Shown: one piece after another, positions 1 to 9,100 of the stretch
Layout of the letters: each line of letters starts with the position of its first letter
Position numbering within the stretch: the first letter of the stretch is position 1
Source of the DNA: Sphaerolaimus hirsutus
Taxonomy: Eukaryota > Nematoda > Chromadorea > Monhysterida > Sphaerolaimidae
NCBI GenBank assembly: GCA_964036195.1
Contig: OZ038452.1
Location: 21,959,785 to 22,023,784, forward strand
DNA: 64,000 bases
Reading direction: 5' to 3'
Made by a program: the position numbers and the translations under genes
Notes under the pieces: model-generated
What the model saw: only the letters and a program-made list of their open reading frames with translations
What the model was told of the DNA's origin: nothing
Databases searched by the model: none

Positions 1-705
1 TTCGTCTATTGCCCGGCAACAAAGTGTACGCGTAGTGTTAGATTTCTTGTCGACTCGCAGTCACTTATTTTTATTCTTATTGCCACATGTGCGTGTGCGA
101 AATTGCTGTACGCGCCAGAGCAGAGTTGGCCAAATTACAGTACTTTCTGAAAGTGTATGTAAACAGAGTATTGATAATTTTGTAATGGCCAACTCATGAA
201 AATTAAAACAAAGAATGTGTTACCCAGGAACACAAAAGAAGAATTAATTTTTACCAAAAAAGGAACAACTTGAACCTCAGGAAGGGATATTCAATTTAGC
301 AAGTTCAGAAACATTTAGTCATTTTCTGTTTGAAAAACAAAGAGTAACATCTGTTCAAGACATAATCTCAATACCCAATTTAATATACCAAAAAGTCCCT
401 TTTTCCCAAAATATGTGCAAAATTTTTGAAAGTTGGGACTTTTCAAAAGTCATTTTGCTGGACTCAGGATTGGGATTCTGTTCACACTCTACAACTAAGT
501 TCATTATTACTATATTTAAATTTTCAATTTTCTGATAACCAGGATGCCAATTATCTAGCTGGGTTGAATGTCACTAAATCTTTTTGTAAATATGACATGC
601 CTCTCCCCCCACACTAGCAATTTGTCCTCACATTTGTGTTGAAAAAAGTAAAATCTTCTAAAAAAACTAGATTGCAGCTTGATAAAAATGTCAAGTCCAA
701 AATTT
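1..705. other. Intergenic, no gene seen
   Basis: AT-rich sequence without a protein-like reading frame, splice pattern or recognisable RNA gene. It ends where the tandem duplication starting at about 706 begins. Confidence 0.5.
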
Positions 706-1490
706 GGTAACAAATTCCACACTTTTTTGGTTAAAAATTAAGGGTTGCAGAGCAAACACGTGTCACCATTGGTAATGGGCCTTTTTGTTGTTTGTTTTTA
801 TGGGTGATAGAGCCCCAGCAATACTTAAGTTACATGTAAATATTTACAGTGGGTTTTACATTCTGTAGTACCTGAGTATCTTCTCCCAGAAAAATGTAAC
901 AAAGCATAATTGCATTTTTAGAAAATGTTAGGTATTTGATATTATAAATACTTTAAATACCAGGGTATTCAGTGAACTTTGGCACAACTTTTTGGAACTT
1001 TTTTTCACAACTCTGGCACCCACTACACTACTGTGCCAGTATGGGTGATTGTGATTATGGACCTTGTGTATACAGTTATTTATATACACTGAATTACTGT
1101 GTGACGAATACCGATGTAAATACAGCAGGACATTGAAAACCGTGAATCGACGAACTGTGCCACTACAGTTGTATTTATTACTTTTTAAACTTCATAAATT
1201 CTAATTTTCCGGTGAAGTAAAATCTTTATTTATTTGTACACATTATAGCAGAATTTCGGGGGAACATGGGCGTTTAAAAAGTAGGCATAGCTAAATATTT
1301 ACGTTGGCACAGTGCACAAACCGCAGGTCACCCGACAGTGTTTCCTTACAAATAGGTGCTTATCACATAATCCTGCCTTCCTCCATTCGTGGCATTTTCT
1401 CGCGTATTGAAGCGTGTCCCTGCAGCCAGCTGCGAAGTGAGGTTCTACTTTCGTAAATGCCAAATATAGGCATGCACAGTGGTGACGCCT
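706..1490. repeat. Tandem segmental duplication, copy A
   Basis: Positions 706-1490 and 2090-2874 match almost base for base at a constant offset of 1384, with only scattered substitutions. The unit contains the last (ShKT) exon of the minus-strand TIL/ShKT gene, its 3' flank and a poly(A) signal. After this unit the first copy carries about 180 bp (roughly 1491-1672) absent from the second; both then resume with the same sequence (about 1673-1880 and 2864-3070). Confidence 0.93.
1225..1230 (-). terminator. Poly(A) signal AATAAA, ShKT exon copy A
   Basis: TTTATT on the plus strand reads AATAAA on the minus strand, about 70 bp downstream of the stop codon at 1299-1301. Confidence 0.5.
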
Positions 1491-3554
1491 GAGCCTGTGC
1501 CTCTCTGAATGTATACCCGCCCCGAATGTATACCCGCACCGAATGGAAGCATACCCGCTCCGAAGGTAAGCCCGGCCCGAAGGTAGCATCAGTTACCTTC
1601 GGGCCGGGCTTACCTTCGGAGCGGGTATGCTTCCATTCGGTGCGGGTATATATTCGGAATGAGCCTTGGTCGTGACGCCTCGCCCCTGTGGAGCGTCAAA
1701 AGGGTCTCCACAAGGTGAGGCGTCAGTAGTAAGTAACACCAGCAACCGTGTAGCGGTCCGTGTGGGCGCCGGCACCACGATTTTCAGGATCGAAATTTTC
1801 GATGTTAGATTGTATTCGGGATACCGTGTTTGCAAGAATAATCCCTCCTTGAATAATTCCCCTGTCTTAGACGAGTGAGGAAAAAATAATTTCCCCTTCA
1901 ATAATCCCTCTTCTTAGGCGAGTGAAGAAAAAATATTTCCCCCTTGAATAATTCCCCCTTGAATAATTCCCCCTTGAAAAATTCCCCCTTGAATAATCCC
2001 CCTTTGAATAATTCCCCCTCAAAAAAGTCTGACGAAATAACAATTCCGCCGGGGAATTATTTGAGTAAATACAGTGTCTATCTCGACGGGGTAACAAATT
2101 CCACACTTTTTTGGTTAAAAATTAAGGGTTGCAGAGCAAACACGTGTCACCATTGGTAATGGGCCTTTTTGTTGTTTGTTTTTATGGGTGATAGAGCCCC
2201 AGCAATACTCAAGTTACATGTAAATATTTACAGTGGGTTTTACATTCTGTAGTACCTGAGTATCTTCTCCCAGAAAAATGTAACAAAGCATAATTGCATT
2301 TTTAGAAAATGTTAGGTATTTGATATTATAAATACTTTAAATACCAGGGTATTCAGTGAACTTTGGCACAACTTTTTGGAACTTTTTTTCACAACTCTGG
2401 CACCCACTACACTACTGTGCCAGTATGGGTGATTGTGATTATGGACCTTGTGTATACAGTTATTTATATACACTGAATTACTGTGTGACGAATACCGATG
2501 TAAATACAGCAGGACATTGAAAACCGTGAATCGACGAACTGTGCCACTACAGTTGTATTTATTACTTTTTAAACTTCATAAATTCTAATTTTCCGGTGAA
2601 GTAAAATCTTTATTTATTTGTACACATTATAGCAGAATTTCGGGGGAAAATGGGCGTTTAAAAAGTAGGCATAGCTAAATATTTACGTTGGCACAGTGCA
2701 CAAACCGCAGGTCACCCGACAGTGTTTCCTTACAAATTGGTGCTTATCACAGAATCCTGCCTTCCTCCATTCGTGGCATTTTCTCGCGTATTGAAGCGTG
2801 TCCCTGCAGCCAGCTGCGAAGTGAGGTTCTACTTTCGTAAATGCCAAATATAGGTATGCACAGGGGTGACGCCTCGCCCCTGTGGAGCGTCAAAAGGGTC
2901 TCCACAAGGTGAGGCGTCAGTAGTAAGTAACACCAGCAACCGTGTAGCGGTCCGTGTGGGCGCCGGCACCACGATTTTCAGGATCGAAATTTTCGATGTC
3001 AGATTGTATTCGGGATACCGCGTTTGCAAGAATAATCCCTCCTTGAATAATTCATCTGTCTTAGACGAGTGAAGAAAAAATAATTTCCCCTTGAATAATC
3101 CCCCTTCTTAGGCGAGTGAGGAAAAAATAATTCCTCCTTGAATAGTTCCCCCTCAAAAAAGTCTGACGAAATAATAATTCCGCCGGGGAATTATTTGAGT
3201 AAATACAGTGTCTATCTCGACGGGGATCCCATTTAAATCCTGATTCTTCCCAGAACCTCATACCTGCGCATTGTAGTGCAGTGACGCAATTCCGCCTTCC
3301 CGCGACTGGCATTGTCTTAAAGTATCCCGGCGCACAGATGCACGCCGCTGGACACGGCACGCCTTTGGGCAGGAAAAAGTCCACGCAAATTTCGGTGCTG
3401 TATGGGTGGGTGTAAGAAAGATGGAAATGCCCAGTTTCTCAGTCGATGTCACTGTCAATTCTCAGAAACACTTACTCAATGTGGCCTGTGGCGTTGCAGG
3501 TTTTGTGGCACGAACCACAATATGGCTGCAGGATTTCACCTTCCACGCACTTGG
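1299..3554 (-). CDS. Secreted TIL-domain plus ShKT-domain protein, 5' end missing
   Basis: Exons on the minus strand: 3554-3476, 3397-3264, then a last exon present twice, 2813-2683 (copy B) and 1429-1299 (copy A). The first two exons join in phase to give a trypsin-inhibitor-like (TIL) domain with all ten cysteines: AKCVEGE, QPYCGSCHKTC, EICVDFF, VPCPAACICAPGYF and RNCVTALQC. The intron between them is 78 bp (GTAAGT..CATACAG). The last exon starts in matching phase and encodes one ShKT domain (C-R-D, then KCHEW, CRVTCGLC) followed by VPT and a stop. TIL domains are usually extracellular protease inhibitors. ShKT domains are compact six-cysteine modules of secreted proteins. The protein is probably a secreted inhibitor. 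No initiation codon or signal peptide lies between 3555 and 4505, which is filled by repeats. The phase-1 end of the signal-peptide exon at 5395-5518 would fit the first TIL exon, so both could belong to one locus. Confident on domains, unsure of the 5' end. Confidence 0.78.
1524..1655. repeat. Perfect hairpin inverted repeat
   Basis: Arms of about 62 bp (1524-1585 and 1594-1655) around an 8-bp loop. The arms contain CCGAATGGAAGC and its complement GCTTCCATTCGG. It lies in the stretch present only after copy A of the tandem duplication, so it was inserted after the duplication or lost from the other copy. Confidence 0.85.
1840..2075. repeat. TTGAATAATTCCCCC tandem-repeat element
   Basis: A near 15-bp unit, TTGAATAATTCCCCC, is repeated several times (1941-2020), with degenerate copies on both sides. 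Relatives lie at 3030-3225, 3590-3680 and 4378-4482. The last ends with TCGAGCAAACACGGTA, resembling the CCGTATTT-ended MITE family. Confidence 0.75.
2090..2874. repeat. Tandem segmental duplication, copy B
   Basis: Second copy of the unit at 706-1490, offset 1384. It carries its own ShKT exon (2683-2813) and poly(A) signal (2609-2614). Two nonsynonymous differences separate the ShKT exons: Leu in copy A is Phe in copy B inside the conserved KAG-x-CDKH stretch, and the Leu after CDKH is Gln. The reading frame is intact in both. Confidence 0.93.
2609..2614 (-). terminator. Poly(A) signal AATAAA, ShKT exon copy B
   Basis: The equivalent of 1225-1230 in the duplicated unit, about 70 bp beyond the stop at 2683-2685. 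Each copy of the last exon therefore has its own candidate polyadenylation signal. Confidence 0.5.
3030..3225. repeat. TTGAATAATTCCCCC element, second copy
   Basis: Shorter, diverged copy of the element at 1840-2075, including the block with CGCCGGGGAATTATTTGAG. Confidence 0.7.
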
Positions 3555-3745
3555 CTGAAAGCAAACACACAGCTTTGACACGCCCAAGTACCGTATTTGC
3601 TCGAAAAATTACCCCTTGAATAATACCACCTTTTGAATAATTTCTCCCTGTTGGACGAGTAAGGAAAAAAAATCCCCCCTTATGATCAATGTGTTGTGTC
3701 CAATTTGAACAAAAGTAGCACGTTATAGTGTTGATATGCCTGCCT

Positions 3746-3934
3746 GCGCACACTAGTTTTCACACGAAATTTCGAAAACTCACAAATCAGCTTAGAACGC
3801 ATTTGAGTTTTCTACAATGAGGTGGCCGTCAACTACAGTTGACGGAGATTAAAAATGATTCAGTGTGGAAAACACAAACACGTTCAAAGCTCATTGATGA
3901 GTTTTCGAAATTTCATGTGAAAACTAGTGTGCGC
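3746..3934. mobile_element. Foldback MITE, CACACTAGTT family
   Basis: Starts GCGCACACTAGTTTTCAC and ends with its complement GTGAAAACTAGTGTGCGC. The interior is palindromic around GTCAACTACAGTTGAC. Several further copies occur in this window. Confidence 0.85.
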
Positions 3935-4000
3935 AGGGCCAATAAGGCATATTTCGTTGAATGAGTTGATAGAAACAGGCTTGAAAAATTTGGGGGTGCA

Positions 4001-4368
4001 CTGATACGCACACGTGCCCGATACGCACACATGCCCGTTTTTTTCACTTGACACTTTTTCAAGTGATTTTCAGATATGAGTAAAGTGAAAAAAAGTTGCG
4101 CAATGACATTAGTAAACTTTTTTCACTTCACTCATATCTGAAAATCACTTGAAAATGTGTCAAATGAAAAACAGTGAAAAATGGCTATTTTTCACTGTTT
4201 TTTAACTTGACACATTTTCAAGTGATTTTCAGATATGAGTGAAGTGAAAAAAGTTCACTAATGTCATTGCGCAACTTTTTTTCACTTTACTCATATCTGA
4301 AAATCACTTGAAAAAGTGTTAAGTGAAACAAACGGGCATATGTGCGTATCGGGCACGTGTGCGTATCA
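4001..4368. mobile_element. Large foldback element, ~184-bp arms
   Basis: The segment is one near-perfect palindrome. It begins CTGATACGCACACGTGCCCG and ends CGGGCACGTGTGCGTATCAG. Inside, TTCAAGTGATTTTCAGATAT alternates with its complement, so each arm itself holds smaller inverted repeats. The centre is near 4186. No coding potential. Confidence 0.9.
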
Positions 4369-4377
4369 GGCCTGCCC

Positions 4378-4482
4378 CGAAAAATTTGCCTAAATAATAA
4401 TTCCTCCACTCGAATAGGTCCCCCTCAAAAATCTGACGGAATAATAATTCCCCAGGGGAATAATTCGAGCAAACACGGTATT
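4378..4482. repeat. AATAATTCC-type repeat, CACGGTA end
   Basis: Degenerate copy of the TTGAATAATTCCCCC family ending in GAGCAAACACGGTA, adjoining the foldback at 4001-4368. Confidence 0.6.
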
Positions 4483-4505
4483 AAAGTTCATACATTCTGG
4501 GTAGA

Positions 4506-5518
4506 CTAAGTCGCCAACCAACGAATGCTCGTCACATTCCTCTTGTTAATCAAAATCACGCCGCCAGTGGCGTTGCCGACGGGGAGGCCGTTGCCGTTGC
4601 ACCTGTCCACCAACTCTGTGAAGATCTCGTCCGCGTAGCCGTAGCACGGCTGCGTGTAGCAGTCGCCGTCGGGGCAGTGCGCGCCACGTTTTACCTTGGT
4701 TGGATGGTTGAAGTGGAGTGCGGGGGAGCCTGTCTACCGTATTTCCTTGAAAGACCCCAGGGGGTTTATTTTTTCAGAGTGATGTTTTTGAGGGGGGTAT
4801 TTCGAGGATGTACGGTATTTTCTTGTCTAGGCTTATTTCTCTTCTATTTATATTTGACATGTGTGTGCGCATTGCATACAGTTTGTGATTTTGCCAGCTG
4901 GTTCTACACACGCTAAATGAAATTAGGTATATTCTCCGAAAATTACCCATTTTTGCAACGCTGCGGGCGGGCGACATACCTCACTGCGGGCACAGCGACC
5001 CCTGTTGAATTCCACGGCGCAGCACTCGGCATGCACCTCGCAAGAGGCCCTGCAAACGTCCAGTGTCACGTTCATCAGCGGCCTTTTGTCCAAATTGTGC
5101 CCTGCATGCGCTCACTTGGTGTACTATTTGACATGGCTGGGATTCATACTTCAATGAAACACATCCTATACCTGTACACACCAGTTTTCTATGGAAATTT
5201 ATAAAAATTGGACCCCTCATAATCAGCTTTAAACGCATTTTACCTTGCCGCAATGAGTCGTTTTGAATCTCCTGCAAACAGTAGTTGACGGACACATCAT
5301 TCCGCTAAACTTAAATGCGTTCAGAGCTTAGGTATTTATGAGTCCTCATTTTTTAAAATTGTTGAGAGAAAACTAGCGTGTAGGGCCATTTCACCTCTGA
5401 TGCAAGCGTGCACAGGCGTGGTCCAGCGCAGTTGCGCCAATGAGCTGTCCACCGGCAGGCCGCCGTGCACCACCGCCACAAAAACTGACAGGGTTAGAAA
5501 ATCGTAACAGAATTTCAT
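4506..5518 (-). CDS. Secreted PAN/Apple-like cysteine-rich protein
   Basis: Three minus-strand exons with matching phases: 5518-5395, 5101-4980 and 4694-4506. The start at 5518 begins MKFCYDFLTLSVFVAVVHG, a clear signal peptide; an in-frame upstream start at 5575 would bury it. The mature part has the cysteine spacing of a PAN/Apple domain: HACIRG, then NVTLDVCRASC, HAECCAVEFN, GRCARSE and CPDGDCYTQPCYGYADEIF. The C-terminus runs LVDRCNGNG..INKRNVTS to a TAG at 4506-4508. Total length is about 145 residues. PAN domains bind proteins or carbohydrates outside the cell. Most of intron 1 is a CACACTAGTT-family MITE (5177-5381). The acceptors of exons 2 and 3 have weak pyrimidine tracts, but phases agree and base composition is GC-rich only in the exons. 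The gene could share its first exon with the TIL/ShKT gene downstream. The exact family is not certain. Confidence 0.72.
5177..5381. mobile_element. CACACTAGTT-family MITE inside intron 1 of the PAN gene
   Basis: Inverted ends CACACCAGTTTTC and GAAAACTAGCGTG. It fills about 205 of the 293 bp of the intron. Confidence 0.7.
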
Positions 5519-6156
5519 TATTTTTTGATAAGATGTGTGTAAATAATTCCTATAGTGGCGCCGACATAACTCCACGTAGGTTGTAACTTTTCACATGTGT
5601 GTTTACCTTTTTTCAACACGCAATAAAAATGTATGTTCACCACACGACGCGTGTTGTTATTGACATCACAACGCGCAAAGATGTTTTCAATAAAACCTAC
5701 ATAACTAACGGTGATATTGACAGGAATTTCAATTTCAATCGATTTCACAACTGCGGCCCACGCATACAACGAATAATCAAACCATGAAATCATTGTTCTT
5801 TGAGCACCAATCAACCAATCAATCAATGTAACTTTATCCGTATTTTCTCGAGTGAATAATAAATCCTTTCCCCCCCCCCCCCCTAAATAAATGAATGATA
5901 AAACTGCGGTTGGTTATCATATAAAGCAAAACACATGTTAAAAACAAAGATTTCGTTAAAAACAATGAATAAATCGCGGGTCATGGGCTGGTCCCTTTTG
6001 TTCACCGACGGTCTATCACTGTTCGCAGCTCAATATTTCAAGGGGCGTCATTGTGACTTCGTTTCCTTGTTTATGAAATCAAACATTGAAAAAAGCCACC
6101 GTATCCAAATCATGTTTTTCTTTAAAAAATAAAAATTAGACGGAAATTCCCGCGGT

Positions 6157-9100
6157 ATGGCTATCGAATCCGGCGATCCAACGTCTCAATGGCGCTGCTG
6201 CGGCGCACTCGCCGCCGCGTCGGCCGGACTTGCCGCAATTCTCGTTGTCAAATTTGTTTTTTCGCGGCTGCAGCGAATGGGGCTAACGGCAAAACTGCGC
6301 GATGCCGTTGAAAAAGAGCGAAAACAGCGGGACGAGTCTATCGATTTGGCCGCGCGGCAGAGTAAAGAGACTCCCGTGTGTTTTCAGACATTTTTCGTCT
6401 GAAGCGGCGTACTTTGATAACGGAAATTCCCTCACAGGAGGATCTGCGTCTGCAAATTCACGATTTGAAGATTGAGGAACTGCTCGATGGTTTGCGGTCT
6501 GGTAATTACACTGCGGTCGATGTTCTGCATACGTACCAATTTTTTGCGGTTCAGGTTTGTGTATTTTGGCCGTGGCAAAACGATTCTCAGTGTTACCTTT
6601 ACTAATTGGCTAAGGTCCAAGTGACAATCGCACCTCCTTCCGGAGAATGAGAGTGTCGCCAACATACTCATACCTAAGCCTGAGCAGAGCCTAGATTTTT
6701 GTGGAGATATCACAAATTTATGCGTAAGGTACGCGTTTGTGAAGTACGAACCATACCCTAATAAAAAATACAAACAGTATCCAAATCGGACGTTCTGGCA
6801 CATCAAAAAGATCGCTTTTTCAGCTATTTATCTATCCCTGTTTATGATCGGTTCCAAACTATCCAGCCCCCGCAAGTGTCAATATTCTGGGAACCCCCGC
6901 CACTCAACCCCACTGCGAAACCAGTGAGAATTTCTTTCACCCACCAGGCGCACGAGCGGACAAATTGCGTCACTCGTTTCATCGTCGATGCGGAGGACCG
7001 GGCGCGTCACTTAGACGAGCAGCTCAAACGAGATGCAGATTTTGCCAAGGATAAGTTGCTGTTTGGATTGCCCATCAGTTTGAAAGAAAGCACGGTTGTG
7101 AAAGGTGTGAACTGACGGTTTGGATAACTTTGTTAATCCTACAACAGGGGTTTTGTCGATTTGTACCCGGGAGTTCATATAGATAGTAAATCGATCCGCC
7201 GGAGAGATACTAGGGTTCAAACGGGATCCCGATCCCGATCCCGGATCCCGTGAAATTCCGGGATTTACCAGTCCCGATCCCGAAACCCCAATCCCGATCC
7301 CGATCCCGAAATCTCAAAAATACCAATCCCGATCCCGATCCCGAAAGTTTTCAAATCCCGATCCCGAGAAACTCCCAAGTCCGGGATCCCGATCCCGGAA
7401 AAATTAGTCGAAATTATAAAAAGTGAAATAATGACGTTTTTGCATGCAAAAAAGTGGATGCAAACCCCCAGCGTCAATTTTATGCCACTTTTCTGGCATC
7501 CAACAGTGTTTTGAGACCTTTATGAACAACTGTGAATGCCAGAAAAATGGCCAAAATATCTATCCCTAGAACCCAATCCCGATCCCGGAAAAATGCCTAT
7601 CCCAATCCCGATCCCGATCCCGTGACCCCAATCCCGGCCAATCCCGATCCCGATCCCGAAATCTCAAAAAACCAATCCCGATCCCGATCCCGAAACCCCA
7701 ATCCCGATCCCGATCCCGAAATTTCAAAAAGTGAATCCCGATCCCGATCCCGAAAAGTCAATCCCGTTTGAACCCTAAGAGATACATAGCTGAAAAATGG
7801 GGGCGGGGTCTCAGGGGTTCAATATATATGCTTTTCCAAGGTATAGAAGGATGGAAAGAGAAAAAATCGCTAAAAGTAGGTGAAAAATTGGTATATAAGA
7901 ATATATAGGTAGTAAGTACACAAATAGATGAAAATAGGCAATGAAACAGATGAATTAGCTAGTTTGAAGATGAAAAACTATAAAAGGGTATGAATTTTAG
8001 CGATTTCGAGCGAAAATTGGGGCCAAATTTCTCAAAAATCGCTCCAGACAGGTAGGTAGCTGGCCAATTTGGGGGATAGATAGATAGATTCTGCCAAAAC
8101 GTTTGCCTCCTAGATAGATAGCTTGGCGGCCTCCAGGATAGATCGATAGCTGGCGGTGTGTGGGGGGTTACCTTCTCTACAAATATCTTCATGCATTCGT
8201 AGGTCATCGGGTGACGCGGGGTTACGCGAGTGTTTTGTTGCAAAATGATCCGAGTGATGAGACCGGTTTGTGCGTTGACTTGCTACTGCGCCACGGAGCT
8301 ATTCCCTTTGTTAGTTAGCCAGGGTTGTGCAAGGGACCCTGTGCCTCTGCGCATGTAGGTGGGCCAACAACGGGCGGTGGCACCTAGGGTTCGAACGATA
8401 TGACTTTTCGATGTCGATATTCGATATTTTTTCAAATTTTCGATATTGATATTGGATATAGGGTTCAAACGGGATCCCGATCCCGGATCCCGTGAAATTC
8501 CGGGATTTACCAGTCCCGATCCCGATCCCGAAACCCCAATCCCGATCCCGATCCCGAAATCTCAAAAATACCAATCCCGATCCCGAAAATTTTCAAATCC
8601 CGATCCCGAGAAACTCCCAAGTCCGGGATCCCGATCCCGGAAAAATTAGTGGAAATTATAAAAAGTGAAATAATGACGTTTTTGCATGCAAAAAAGTGGA
8701 TGCAAACCCCCAGCGTCAATTTTATGCCACTTTTCTGGCATCCAACAGTGTTTTGAGACCTTTATGAACAACTGTGAATGCCAGAAAAATGGCCGAAATC
8801 TCTATCCCTAGAACCCAATCCCGATCCCGGAAAAATGCCTATCCCAATCCCGAAACCCCAATCCCGATCCCGATCCCGAAATCTCAAAAAGTGAAACCCG
8901 ATCCCGATCCCGATCCCGAAAAGTCAATCCCGTTTGAACCCTAATTGGATATTTAAAAAAATGGTCGATATCCGATATTGGATACGATATATCGTTTGAA
9001 CACTTGTGGCACCGGCATAATTCTGCTCAAAATTGTAATGTGGGTATTCTGTGTAATTTCTAAAACTATTTGACACTGGCGCATGGTGTTGTGTAATTGA

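Noticed and set aside
7532..7771. Open frame of Asn-Pro-Asp-Pro repeats (and similar Arg/Asp/Gly frames at 8311-8719, 12125-12467)
   Set aside because: These are translations of the GATCCC hexamer cores of hAT-like MITEs, not genes.
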